From Pseudomonadales bacterium (GTDB lineage: Bacteria; Pseudomonadota; Gammaproteobacteria; Pseudomonadales; Azotimanducaceae), in NCBI GenBank assembly GCA_028279305.1, contig JANQOA010000395.1, positions 1 through 35,476 on the forward strand: a DNA stretch of 35,476 nucleotides, written 5' to 3'. Within the stretch, counting starts at the first letter, position 1; each line of letters opens with the position of its first letter. The position numbers and the translations under genes are program-made. Shown here piece by piece: positions 8,472-17,026 of this stretch. Under the pieces are notes generated by a model, which ran no database searches, was not told the DNA's origin, and saw only the letters and a program-made list of their open reading frames with translations.

Positions 8472-9293
8472 GTGCACGTGAAACAGGATTTGGTAAACAC
8501 CGCATATTGGCAGAACCCGCCCTGGCGCCGCCCGCGCCGCGGCGGCCCGGTGAAACACCGGCTCGGCCTGAGCAGGGCTCAGCAGTGGCCGTTACAGCCC
8601 ATCAGCGTTGCTATGCGGGCCTTCAAGACAGAACTGCTGGAGCAGCGGTATGAAGCAGTGGTTGGCGTCACCCAGGACGGCGCGCGGGCACAGCAGGTGT
8701 TGTTGTCAGCGCCCCGGTTTGCCGCCGCCCGGGCCGGGGCGGAGCGCTTTCCCCACGCCATTGCCGCTGCCGCGTTACAGTTTGACGATGATCTGTGTCT
8801 GCTGGACCTGCAGGCTCAGCAGCGCCTGGTTGCAGCCTGTGTGTGTGCACCCAGCTACTGGCGGCTGTTGGACAAACTGGGCTTGCCGCTCACGCAAATC
8901 CACCAGCCGGTGCAGGGTCTGAACGCGGAAATCGGCGCAGCGGTGCAGCGCTTCATAAGCAATATGCCCGCCGGGGTGGCGTTTCAGCGGGCTAACTGGT
9001 TTGTGCACGGTGATGGGGAACTGTTCCATGCCGCGGCGGAGCAGGTACTGGACAGCCCGCCGCAGGACTGGTGGATGCGCTCGGAGTATCAGACCTTGTT
9101 CAAACTGTGCAACCGCTATGTGCTGTTTGCCATCCGCATAGTCTGCGAGCCGTTGCCGCACATCATGCTTGCCAGGGCGGCCGCCGCTAAGGCGGACCTG
9201 CGGTATACCCTGCAATTGATGAATGGGGACGAAGTGGCGCATTTCGGCGGCGCGGAGAAACGCCGGAAGCTGTTAAAGTACCTGTCCGCCTGA
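8472..9293 (+). CDS. Haem-dependent oxidative N-demethylase family protein (DUF3445/HODM-like)
   Basis: About 273 residues, recognised as the HODM/DUF3445 family, whose studied members demethylate small amines such as dimethylamine using haem and oxygen. Family marks are HRLGLSRAQQW near the N-terminus, FDDDLCLLDLQ in the middle, ACVCAPSYWRLLDKLGLPLTQIH, and FQRANWFVHGD, where family members carry the conserved R-x-NW element. The start is uncertain: in-frame GTG codons at 8472 and 8478 and a TTG at 8490 are all plausible, with no strong ribosome site. The frame is open back to 8331, but that would overlap the divergent LLM gene. The stop is 12 bp before the ATG of the M81 hydrolase, implying one transcript. 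Confidence 0.8.
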   Translation: MHVKQDLVNTAYWQNPPWRRPRRGGPVKHRLGLSRAQQWPLQPISVAMRAFKTELLEQRYEAVVGVTQDGARAQQVLLSAPRFAAARAGAERFPHAIAAAALQFDDDLCLLDLQAQQRLVAACVCAPSYWRLLDKLGLPLTQIHQPVQGLNAEIGAAVQRFISNMPAGVAFQRANWFVHGDGELFHAAAEQVLDSPPQDWWMRSEYQTLFKLCNRYVLFAIRIVCEPLPHIMLARAAAAKADLRYTLQLMNGDEVAHFGGAEKRRKLLKYLSA

Positions 9294-9305
9294 CCAGGGA
9301 AAACC

Positions 9306-10781
9306 ATGCGCATAGCCATTGCCGGCATCAGTCACGAGACCAACACCTACTGCCAGGGCCAGACCGGCGGGGGTGCGTTTTATACCTACCGCGGCGATGG
9401 GATGTTTGCCACCCGCGGGCAGGAATCGGATCTGGGCGGCGCCATGGATGCGTGCGCGGACCTCGGCGTAACCGCAGTGCCGCTGCTGTTTGCCGGGGCG
9501 CAGCCGTCCGGCACCATTGAGCGGGATACCTACGAGGCTTTCAAAGCCGAGATTCTCGAACGCCTGGCGGCAGCCGGAGATGTGGACGGCTGTGTGCTGC
9601 TGCTGCACGGTGCCGGGGTGGTAGACGGCATTGCTGACCTGGAAGGTGACCTGGCGGCTGCCGTGCGGCGCCAGCTCGGCGACCTGCCGCTGGCGGCCAG
9701 CTTTGATCTGCACGCCAACCTGACCCAGAACATGGCGGACCAGTTGAATGCCATATTTGTCTGCCGGCAATACCCGCACATAGATTTGCATGAGCGCGCC
9801 GCGGAAGCTGTGCAGGCGGTGGTGGAAATGGCCGCAGAGGGCCGCCGCGGCGTGTGCCGGGTATGGCCGTTACCCTTGTTGTTACCCACCACCACCACCT
9901 TTGAAGGCATCGGCAAGGACGTGCTGCAGCAACTGTTGGCCGCGCAGGAGCAGGCCGGTTGTATCAATGTCAGCTGGTGCCATGGTTTCCCTTACACCGA
10001 TGTGCCGCATGTGGGTGCGTGTGTGGCAGCCAGTTTTTATGCGGACGGCGAAGCGAGCGCCGCGGCCGCGGCGGAAGCGTTTGCGCAGACCCTGTGGAGT
10101 GCCCGCGAGGCTTTCCGCCCGGTCAGCCTGGACGGTGCGCAGGCGGTGCAGGCGGCACTTGATGTGCCCGCCGCGGCGCTGGATAAGGGCCCGGTGGTGA
10201 TTCACGAAACTTCGGATAATTGCGGCGGCGGCGCGCCGGGTGACGGCACGCATTTGTTGCGCGCCATGCTGGACGCGCAGCTAGGCAGCAGCGCGTGTTT
10301 TGCATTTCTGGTGGATGCGGAAACCGCGGCGCAAGCGCATGCCGCCGGCGTCGGCGCAACCATCGATATTGCCCTGGGCGGCAAAACCGACAATCTGCAC
10401 GGCGCCACGCTGCAGACGCGGGCTTATGTCAAAGCCCTGCACGACGGTCGCCTGATTATGCAGCATATGTTTAAAGGCGCGCCGTTGAACATAGGGCTGA
10501 CAGCGCGCCTGGTTATTGATGAAATGGACGTGGTGGTCGCCAGCCGCCGCAACCAGACCTTTGACCGCGAGCCTTTCCTGGCCGTGGGCATAGATGTAAT
10601 GAAATACCGCTATGTGGCGCTGAAAAGCAGCAACCATTTCCGCGCCGGATTTCAGCATCTGGCCGGCGCTATCGTAACCGCGGACACGCCGGGGCTGAAC
10701 ACTCACCGGCTGGAGGTTTTTCCACGCCAGACCACCAGCCGGCGGTTATGGCCGCTGGATCATTCCGCAACCTATCCTTAG
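9306..10781 (+). CDS. M81 family metallopeptidase (MlrC-like)
   Basis: A 491-residue zinc hydrolase of the MlrC/M81 family; the founding member degrades linearised microcystin. Seen are GISHETNTY at 7-15, LLLHGAGV at ~98-105, the metal-ligand segment FDLHANLT at 133-140 (D134, H136), and HETSDNCGGGAPGDGT at ~299-314. The length is normal for the family. An AGGGAAAA ribosome site precedes ATG 9306. M81 proteins are widespread and most have unknown amide or peptide substrates. The 12-bp gap to the N-demethylase-like gene points to an operon acting on an N-methylated amide or peptide, which is inference. Confidence 0.9.
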   Translation: MRIAIAGISHETNTYCQGQTGGGAFYTYRGDGMFATRGQESDLGGAMDACADLGVTAVPLLFAGAQPSGTIERDTYEAFKAEILERLAAAGDVDGCVLLLHGAGVVDGIADLEGDLAAAVRRQLGDLPLAASFDLHANLTQNMADQLNAIFVCRQYPHIDLHERAAEAVQAVVEMAAEGRRGVCRVWPLPLLLPTTTTFEGIGKDVLQQLLAAQEQAGCINVSWCHGFPYTDVPHVGACVAASFYADGEASAAAAAEAFAQTLWSAREAFRPVSLDGAQAVQAALDVPAAALDKGPVVIHETSDNCGGGAPGDGTHLLRAMLDAQLGSSACFAFLVDAETAAQAHAAGVGATIDIALGGKTDNLHGATLQTRAYVKALHDGRLIMQHMFKGAPLNIGLTARLVIDEMDVVVASRRNQTFDREPFLAVGIDVMKYRYVALKSSNHFRAGFQHLAGAIVTADTPGLNTHRLEVFPRQTTSRRLWPLDHSATYP

Positions 10782-11182
10782 CGCTGAGGTACCCGATAGC
10801 CAGGTGTTTGCCTGTGATGCCGTTGATACGCCGGCTTTACACAACACTTTGCATGAGGTGCAGGCAAAGCTCGGCGGGGCGGCATTGCAGCGGAAGGTTG
10901 TCGTCTGGCCCATCAGCCGCGTTCAGCGCGGTCTTTCAGTGCCGAAAACAGGCGGTTCGTGGAAAGCTGGTCCTTCAACCAATCATGCCGTAAAAAACCG
11001 CAAATCCGGCAAAAATGTCAGAAAAACGGCAGAAACCGGTCCGCGCTCCGTTGCGGGCCGGTGATGTGTGATGCGCCGCACGGTGCCAATCTGACTGCAG
11101 GGCTATTCTAACTGCGGAATTCTGTCTTTATGGCGGCGAAATCGCCTTGGACGGATCAGACAATAGCCCGGAGTCGAAAAGG
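10782..11182. other. Intergenic region upstream of the kinase operon, no convincing gene
   Basis: About 400 bp between the M81 gene and the histidine kinase. An 86-codon open frame (10804-11064) has no ribosome site, low-complexity basic composition and no recognisable domain, so it is not called. The stretch 10985-11040 is A-rich with repeated CGGCAAAAA/CGGCAGAAA-like motifs, and a GC hairpin follows at 11035-11062. The kinase promoter probably lies here, but no clear -35/-10 pair was found. Confidence 0.5.
11035..11062. terminator. Stable GC hairpin without T tract
   Basis: ACCGGTCCGC (11035-11044) can pair with GCGGGCCGGT (11053-11062) with one wobble and an 8-nt loop. It lies between the M81 gene and the kinase gene. 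The lack of a following T run argues against a classical terminator; it may terminate weakly or be part of the kinase leader. Confidence 0.3.
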
Positions 11183-13063
11183 ATGCGCGAAGGCATACGG
11201 ACCCGAAGATCAACGGAACTGGTGACCACCGTCGTCAGTGTCAGCGCGGCGTTGTGCGTGCTTGCGGTCCTGTTGATCATATCCACTGCGTCCACGCCGG
11301 AACAATACAGGCAGTTGGACGCCAGTGTTCAATATTTACAGCAGGTGAGTGCTGCGGTGTCGGACGGCATTTCCGTGTCCTCCGCGGAACGCCAGCCGTT
11401 GTCCGATCCGGACCGCCTGGAACAATCCATGTATGAAGGCGGGGCGATCCTCGAACAGCAGCTGAACAACATCTATCAGCCGGCCTCCGCGCTGGATCAG
11501 GTGCGCTGGCCGCTGATGGGCTGGCTGAACGTGATCGAAAGCGACACCGGGCAGTTGAGCGACGTGGACCACGTCACCGCCCGGCACGGGGCGCTGCAGC
11601 TCAGCATCACCCGGGTGGGTGAGCAGCTCTCGGAGTTTACCGGCGCCCAGCGGCAGCTCTATGAGTTGGCGGGAGCATTTGAGGAAGGGGCCAAAATGCT
11701 GGTGGGCAGCCTGCGCGAGCAGGGTCAGCAGAAGCTTGCGGATGGCATCTACGTTAACACCGAAGAGATCAAACAGCGCCTCAGCGGCACCGGCCAGAAC
11801 CTCAATCTGGTGCTGGAGACCGTTGACCGGCTGGAGAATCTGGAGGCGCAGGCCAAGAGCGACCAGCGTGGACGCGTGCGCTACCTGATTAACACCAGTT
11901 ACACCATGGTGTCGCTGCAGCGGGCCATGAATCAGTCGGTGGAAATGATGAACCTGGCGGGAATGACCGGCCAACTGGGTGAGCTGGATGAACTGTTTAC
12001 CGGCGACCAGCTTTATGTGCTGGCCAGCGTCAACGAAGCGCGGGTGCTGTTGAACATTTACACGGTGCTGATGCTGGTGGTGCTGGCTGCTTTTGGCTTG
12101 CGTCTGCGCGCCAGTCACGCTGCGCTGAACCGCTCCCACGATGATCTGGAACTGCGTGTCGTCGAACGCACCCAGGACCTTGCCCAGGCCAACGAAGACC
12201 TGAAAGAGTCTCAGGTGCAGCTGGTGCAGGCGGAGAAGATGTCCTCGCTGGGCCAACTGGTGGCGGGCGTTATGCACGAAATTAATACCCCGCTGCTGTA
12301 TGTGCTGAACAACACCACCACCACAGCGGATTCGGTGGCGGAGATCGCCGCACTGGTGGAGGCAACCCTGCCCATCCTGCGGGCGGAAAGCCCCGACGAC
12401 GGCAAGCTGGCGTTGAAGCGCCTGCTGGCCCGCAAGGCTGAGTTTGATCCTGAAGAGCTGGCGGAAAATGTTGAGGAAATCAGCGCGTTGTCCACGGACA
12501 GCGTGGAAGGGCTGAACCAGATCAGCGAACTGGTGCAGAGCCTGAAAGACTTCTCGCGGCTGGATAGAGTGGCGGACGACCGTTTTGACGTCCGCGAAGG
12601 GATTGAGAAAACCCTCACGATTACGCGCAACATGCTGAAATCGGGTGTAACGGTGGAAAAAGACCTGCAGGCGGTGCCGGAAATATACTGCTCACCGTCC
12701 CGTCTCAATCAGGTGTTTATTAACATTGTTACCAACGCGGTACAGGCGATGGACGGCAAAGGTACGCTGCGGATACGCACCAGCCCGGTGCAGAGTGCCG
12801 CCGGCGACTCGGTGGAAATTGTGTTTGAAGACACCGGCTGCGGCATCCCGGAAGAACACCTGCAGCAGATCATGGACCCCTTCTTCACCACCAAGCCGGT
12901 GGGTCAGGGTACCGGTCTGGGTCTGTCGATTGTGCACCAGATCGTCGATCAGCATAACGGCCAGATTCTGGTGGATTCCAAAGAAGGTCACGGCACCCGC
13001 ATCACTCTGAATTTCCCGGTGAACGGCAGTCTGAAAGAAAATCCTGAAGAGGAGGCTGCCTGA
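11183..13063 (+). CDS. Membrane sensor histidine kinase
   Basis: A 626-residue two-pass sensor kinase. TM1 is at ~14-36, a ~250-residue mostly helical periplasmic domain follows, and TM2 is at ~286-308. No HAMP is evident; a coiled coil (~315-352) leads to the H-box LVAGVMHEINTPLLYV with phospho-His H365. The catalytic domain has an N-box (VFINIVTNAVQAMDG, ~511-525), G1 (EDTGCGIP), F (DPFFTTK) and G2 (GQGTGLGLSIV, ~574-584), so it should be active. The helical sensor domain resembles no specific ligand-binding family I can name. ATG 11183 is chosen for GGAG 9 bp upstream; a TTG at 11147 is less likely. The stop overlaps the next start (TGATG), so it is coupled to the response regulator. Confidence 0.9.
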   Translation: MREGIRTRRSTELVTTVVSVSAALCVLAVLLIISTASTPEQYRQLDASVQYLQQVSAAVSDGISVSSAERQPLSDPDRLEQSMYEGGAILEQQLNNIYQPASALDQVRWPLMGWLNVIESDTGQLSDVDHVTARHGALQLSITRVGEQLSEFTGAQRQLYELAGAFEEGAKMLVGSLREQGQQKLADGIYVNTEEIKQRLSGTGQNLNLVLETVDRLENLEAQAKSDQRGRVRYLINTSYTMVSLQRAMNQSVEMMNLAGMTGQLGELDELFTGDQLYVLASVNEARVLLNIYTVLMLVVLAAFGLRLRASHAALNRSHDDLELRVVERTQDLAQANEDLKESQVQLVQAEKMSSLGQLVAGVMHEINTPLLYVLNNTTTTADSVAEIAALVEATLPILRAESPDDGKLALKRLLARKAEFDPEELAENVEEISALSTDSVEGLNQISELVQSLKDFSRLDRVADDRFDVREGIEKTLTITRNMLKSGVTVEKDLQAVPEIYCSPSRLNQVFINIVTNAVQAMDGKGTLRIRTSPVQSAAGDSVEIVFEDTGCGIPEEHLQQIMDPFFTTKPVGQGTGLGLSIVHQIVDQHNGQILVDSKEGHGTRITLNFPVNGSLKENPEEEAA

Positions 13064-14145
13064 TGAGCGCAAATGCTGCGGTAGCCCAGGTGGAAAACCA
13101 ACGCCCGGTGATCATGTTTGTCGACGATGAGCAGCGGGTGCTGAAATCCATGCGCGCCATGTTCCGCCGCGACTATGAAGTGTTGTTGGCCAACTCCGGT
13201 GAAGAAGCTTTGAAACTGCTGGCGGAGCGGCAGATAGACGTGGTGGTCTCGGACCAGCGCATGCCTTATATGACCGGCGTTGAAGTACTTACCGAAATCA
13301 AACAGCGGTCGCCGGATACGCTGCGCATTCTGCTGACCGGCTATGCTGATCTTGCCGCGGTGGAAGCGTCCATTAACGACGCTGAAGTTTTCAGATATCT
13401 GATGAAACCCTGCCCGGCGGATGAAATCCGCGGCGCGGTGCAGGAAGGGCTGGCATTAAGCGCGGCGGTGGAGCGCTCGTTCAAATCGGTCCAGGCTACC
13501 GCGCCGGAGCCCGTGGCGGCGTCGCCGGAAGTGGTTGAGGTGGCGGAAAGCCAGCCCGCGGCCGCTGCCGCGCCGCAAGCTGCCGAGCCGCAGCAGGCGG
13601 CCAAACCGGCTGCAGCGCAGCCGCCGGCTCAGGACCGGCCCCGGCTTGAACCGGTCAGCGTCAAGGGCGTGGAAGTGCTGGTGGTGACCGCGGACAAAGA
13701 ACTGGTTGACGGTGTGCGTACGGCTTGCCCGGGGCAGACCATTCACCAGGCTGAAGATCTGGAGCGCGGCATGGATGTGGTGCGGCAGCAGAACGTCGGT
13801 GTGCTGGTAACGGATATTACCAGCAGCGAGCATGACATTAAGAAACTCAGCACCCAGGTGCGCATGATCACGCCGGATATCGTCATTATTGTCGCCAGCG
13901 ACCGTTCCGACGCCAACGTGCTGATTCAGATGATTAATTCGGGGCAGGTGTTCCGCTTCCTGTTGAAGCCGCTGCAGACCGGCCAGTGCAGAATCTGGCT
14001 GCGTTCCGCCATGCAGCGGTTTGTGGAAAATCACAGCCTGCTGGACGCCGGCATTACCGCCTCCGCGGACGGCACCGCCAACGCCATGGTGGAGCCGGGT
14101 TTATGGACTAAATTCAGAAATTGGTTTCTGGGGGTGCAGGAATGA
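13063..14145 (+). CDS. Response regulator with two receiver domains
   Basis: A 360-residue regulator. Receiver 1 (~15-130) is complete: acidic pair D21/D22, phospho-acceptor D64 (VVSDQRMPYMTG), T92 (LLTGYAD) and K115 (FRYLMKPC), in the HupR/RpfG-like style. An Ala/Pro/Gln-rich linker (~146-195) follows. Receiver 2 (~202-320) is degenerate: D251 and K302 (FRFLLKPL) remain, but the acidic pair is reduced to TAD211. The shared IN-x(2)-VFR-[YF]-L-x-KP signature suggests the two arose by duplication. There is no DNA-binding or enzymatic output domain, so it probably acts through protein contacts. GGAGG precedes the ATG; its TGA overlaps the next ATG (ATGA). Confidence 0.9.
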   Translation: MSANAAVAQVENQRPVIMFVDDEQRVLKSMRAMFRRDYEVLLANSGEEALKLLAERQIDVVVSDQRMPYMTGVEVLTEIKQRSPDTLRILLTGYADLAAVEASINDAEVFRYLMKPCPADEIRGAVQEGLALSAAVERSFKSVQATAPEPVAASPEVVEVAESQPAAAAAPQAAEPQQAAKPAAAQPPAQDRPRLEPVSVKGVEVLVVTADKELVDGVRTACPGQTIHQAEDLERGMDVVRQQNVGVLVTDITSSEHDIKKLSTQVRMITPDIVIIVASDRSDANVLIQMINSGQVFRFLLKPLQTGQCRIWLRSAMQRFVENHSLLDAGITASADGTANAMVEPGLWTKFRNWFLGVQE

Positions 14146-15527
14146 GTGAACTGGCCTTACGTTCGCCCAGTATGTCCCTGGGCAACAGCTTCAGCATCGC
14201 CGCCGGTGTGGTACTGGTTGGGGTGTGCGGTGCCTGGTTGTACCTTAAACAGAGCACGGAACCGGCGGTGGCGAGCCTGCCCAAGATTCCGTCTTACAGT
14301 ATGCCCACGGTGCAGGAAAGCCACGAAACAAACTGGCTGGAACGCGCGGAACAGGCGTTTATGGCCGGCCGGATTGTACAGCCCGAAGGTGACAGCGCGC
14401 TGTACTTTTACGATAAAACGCTGCAGCGCGACCCGCAAAACGCCGCCGCCCGGCAAGGGGTGGAACGGGTGCTGGGGTTCCTGATTAACGGTGCGGAAAG
14501 CGCCCTGCTGAAATCCGACTGGGTGGCTGCTTCTGAACTGGCGGAGCAGGCGCTGCAGATTCAACCCGGCAACGTAGCGGCCAAAGCCCTGCAATCCCGG
14601 GTGTTCCACCACCAGAAGGTAGTGAAGCTTGCGGACACTGCGGTGGCGCAGATCGCCACCGGCAACCTGACCAAACCCAAGGGCAACAACGCACTGGACA
14701 CCTACCGGGAGATGTTGAGTATGGACCCGGGTAATGCCGTTGCATTACAGGGTATCGATACCGTTGCCCAGCGGCTGGCAACCTTGGCGCAGACTGAAGC
14801 TTTTGCGGAAAACCATGCCAAAGCCAAGGAACTGATTGCGCTGGCTAAAGAAATTGCCCCGGACACCCCCGGTATCGCCCAGACTGAAAAACTCACCCTG
14901 CAGTGGAGTGACATGGTTAAGGACCAGGCGGTTAAGGAAGACCTGCTGGCCGCGGCCCAGTCCATGCAGGAAGGACACCTGGTTGGCCAGATGAGCCCCA
15001 ATGGGGTCGGCGCGCTGGAACACTACCGTTCGGTGTTGACCAAGGACCCGCAGTCAAAAGCGGCTGAATCCGGCATCCAGCTGGTGATCAGCGGCTTGAT
15101 CGAGCGGGCCTGGCTGCAAAGCACCGGCGACAATCTGGTGGAAGCTGAGGAAACCGTCACCTGGGCGGTTGAAGCCGGGGCTGCTGAAGACCAGCTTGCC
15201 GACATCAACAGCGAACTGGCTTTTCTGCACAAGCTCAAGCGTGCGCGTTCCGGCCTGTTTGACGAGATGGTTGGCATCAAGGATCTGCAGGCCAAACGGA
15301 CGACCGCGCCGGTGTTGCCCAAGGGTGTGAATACCGGTTGGGTGGAAGTGCTGTTCACGGTAAACGAAGAAGGCAGCGTGGAAGATGTGGTGGTGGTAGA
15401 TTCCAGCGCCAACATCCTGCACGATCCGGCGGTAACCGCGGTCAGCCGCTGGCGCTTCGAACCTTACCTGGAGCTGGGCCGCGCTCTGCCGGTGCGCAGC
15501 GGCGTACGCTTTTCATTCCAGAGTTAA
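14142..15527 (+). CDS. Membrane-anchored TPR-like protein with C-terminal TonB-like domain
   Basis: A 461-residue protein with a short cytoplasmic start, one TM helix (~17-36) and a periplasmic region made of degenerate TPR-like repeats. The repeats carry the recurring patterns ALYFYDKTLQRDPQNAAA, ALDTYREMLSMDPGNAVA and ALEHYRSVLTKDPQSKAA, each followed by a helical pair. The last ~64 residues (GWVEVLFTVNEEGSVEDV to the end, including VSRWRFEPYL) are a TonB C-terminal-type domain. No ExbB/ExbD genes are nearby, so it may not power transport; such domains also bind periplasmic or peptidoglycan partners. ATG 14142 overlaps the regulator stop (ATGA). It is the last gene of a kinase-regulator-TonB unit, closed by a strong terminator 22 bp downstream. 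Confidence 0.85.
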   Translation: MSELALRSPSMSLGNSFSIAAGVVLVGVCGAWLYLKQSTEPAVASLPKIPSYSMPTVQESHETNWLERAEQAFMAGRIVQPEGDSALYFYDKTLQRDPQNAAARQGVERVLGFLINGAESALLKSDWVAASELAEQALQIQPGNVAAKALQSRVFHHQKVVKLADTAVAQIATGNLTKPKGNNALDTYREMLSMDPGNAVALQGIDTVAQRLATLAQTEAFAENHAKAKELIALAKEIAPDTPGIAQTEKLTLQWSDMVKDQAVKEDLLAAAQSMQEGHLVGQMSPNGVGALEHYRSVLTKDPQSKAAESGIQLVISGLIERAWLQSTGDNLVEAEETVTWAVEAGAAEDQLADINSELAFLHKLKRARSGLFDEMVGIKDLQAKRTTAPVLPKGVNTGWVEVLFTVNEEGSVEDVVVVDSSANILHDPAVTAVSRWRFEPYLELGRALPVRSGVRFSFQS

Positions 15528-15548
15528 GCGCCGGGCGATAGCTGTTTC

Positions 15549-15591
15549 GCAAACAAAAAAAACCCGCTGGCACAGCGGGTTTTTTGTTTGC
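15549..15591. terminator. Strong bidirectional Rho-independent terminator
   Basis: CCCGCTG (15563-15569), loop GCA and CAGCGGG (15573-15579) are flanked by eight As on the left and six Ts on the right, and the pairing continues outward (GCAAAC / GTTTGC). The symmetric A and T tracts let it end the kinase-regulator-TonB operon from the left and the acyl-CoA dehydrogenase gene from the right. Confidence 0.93.
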
Positions 15592-15627
15592 GGCACGAAG
15601 TCGGAAACTGCGCGCCGGGCAGTGGGT

Positions 15628-16887
15628 TTATAACAGACCTTCGTACTTGCGTACTTCAGCGCGGCCAACCACCATGTGATGCACCTCATCGGGCCCGTCA
15701 GCCAGGCGCAGGGTGCGCTGACCGGTGTACATCTTCGCCAGCGGCGTCCACTGGGAGACGCCGGTGGCGCCGTGGATCTGAATGGCCTGGTCTATAATCT
15801 TGCAGATCTTTTCCGGCACCATGGCTTTAATGGCGCTGACATACACCCGGGCTTCTTTGTTGCCCAGGGTATCCATGGCTTTTGCGGCCTGCAGCACCAT
15901 CAGGCGGCAGGCGTCAATCTCGATGCGTGCGCGGGACACCACTTCGATATTTTTGCCTAATTGAATGATGGGCCGGCCGAAGGCTTCCCGGGTGGCGCCG
16001 CGGCGGATCATCAGTTCCAGCGCGCGCTCACCGGCACCGATGGAGCGCATACAGTGGTGGATGCGGCCCGGGCCCAGCCGTACCTGGCTGATCTCAAAGC
16101 CGCGGCCCTCACCCAGCAGCATGTTCTCTTTCGGCACCCGCACATTGTCGAAGACAATATGCATGTGGCCGTGGGGTGCATCGTCATGGCCGAACACCTC
16201 CATCCCCTCAAGGATGTTCACCCCGGGGGTGTCGATGGGGACCAGGATCTGTGACTGCTGTTTGTGCGGCGGTGCGTCGGGGCTGGTTTTCACCATGGTG
16301 ATCATTATTTTACAGCGCGGATCACCGGCTCCGGAGATGTAGTATTTTTCGCCGTTGAGTACCCACTCATCACCATCCAGCTCAGCCTTGGTGGAAATGT
16401 TCTTTGCATCCGACGACGGCAGCGCGGGTTCGGTCATGGCAAACGCGGAGCGGATCTCACCGTTCAACAGCGGTTTCAGCCACTGCTCTTTCTGCTCAGG
16501 GGTGCCCACCCGCTCCAACACTTCCATATTGCCGGTGTCCGGCGCGGAACAGTTCAGGGTTTCCGACGCTAGCGGCGACTTGCCGAGCTCGCTGGCGATA
16601 TAAGCATAGTCCAGGTTGGATAGCCCTTCACCGGTATCCGCATCCGGCAGAAAGAAATTCCACAGGCCGGATTCTTTAGCTTTCTGTTTGGCGCTGTCCA
16701 GCAGTTCCAGCTGACCCGGTGCCCAGCTCCAGCGGTCTTCGCGGCCTTCACCCAGGGCATAAAACTCCTCGGTGATCGGGTCGACGTTTTCTTTAATGTG
16801 TTTTTTTACCGCATCCAGTAAGGGCTGGGCCTGTTCGGACATGGTCAGATCAAACAGATCCGGATTCTCTAGCGCAGCTTCCGCCAT
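15628..16887 (-). CDS. Acyl-CoA dehydrogenase family protein (ACAD10/11-like)
   Basis: A 419-residue FAD-dependent acyl-CoA dehydrogenase, introducing the alpha-beta double bond of an acyl-CoA. The middle domain has AFAMTEPALPSSDAKN and LNGEKYYISGAGDPRCKIMI (substrate/FAD binding). The C-terminal helical domain has GATREAFGRPIIQLG, IHGATGVSQWTPLAKMY and RTLRLADGPDEVH (391-403). This last motif is characteristic of the ACAD10/ACAD11-like group rather than the straight-chain FadE group. A GGGGGA ribosome site precedes ATG 16887. The gene stands alone on the minus strand and shares the terminator at 15549-15591 with the convergent operon. Confidence 0.94.
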   Translation of the reverse strand: MAEAALENPDLFDLTMSEQAQPLLDAVKKHIKENVDPITEEFYALGEGREDRWSWAPGQLELLDSAKQKAKESGLWNFFLPDADTGEGLSNLDYAYIASELGKSPLASETLNCSAPDTGNMEVLERVGTPEQKEQWLKPLLNGEIRSAFAMTEPALPSSDAKNISTKAELDGDEWVLNGEKYYISGAGDPRCKIMITMVKTSPDAPPHKQQSQILVPIDTPGVNILEGMEVFGHDDAPHGHMHIVFDNVRVPKENMLLGEGRGFEISQVRLGPGRIHHCMRSIGAGERALELMIRRGATREAFGRPIIQLGKNIEVVSRARIEIDACRLMVLQAAKAMDTLGNKEARVYVSAIKAMVPEKICKIIDQAIQIHGATGVSQWTPLAKMYTGQRTLRLADGPDEVHHMVVGRAEVRKYEGLL

Positions 16888-16997
16888 TTTTCCCCCCAGG
16901 AAAAGTTGAGTTATCGTTGAGCTGGAATTCTAAACAATTCCATGCCCGGACGCACTCCAAAAGGTCTGTGGGAAGCCGCAGGGAAGCGCTGGCAAAG

Positions 16998-17019
16998 CGG
17001 CGGCAGGGGCCCGCCGCCG
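16998..17019 (-). terminator. GC hairpin downstream of lipoprotein gene
   Basis: CGGCGGC (16998-17004) pairs perfectly with GCCGCCG (17013-17019) across an 8-nt loop, immediately after the lipoprotein stop on the minus strand. Only a short CTTTG follows, so termination may be weak. Confidence 0.4.
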
Positions 17020-17026
17020 GGTGATT

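Noticed and set aside
11035..11062. Classical Rho-independent terminator before the kinase gene
   Set aside because: The stem is good, but no T run follows on either strand, so it is listed only as a low-confidence hairpin.
10804..11064. An 86-codon gene between the M81 hydrolase and the kinase
   Set aside because: No ribosome site, basic low-complexity C-terminus and no family resemblance.
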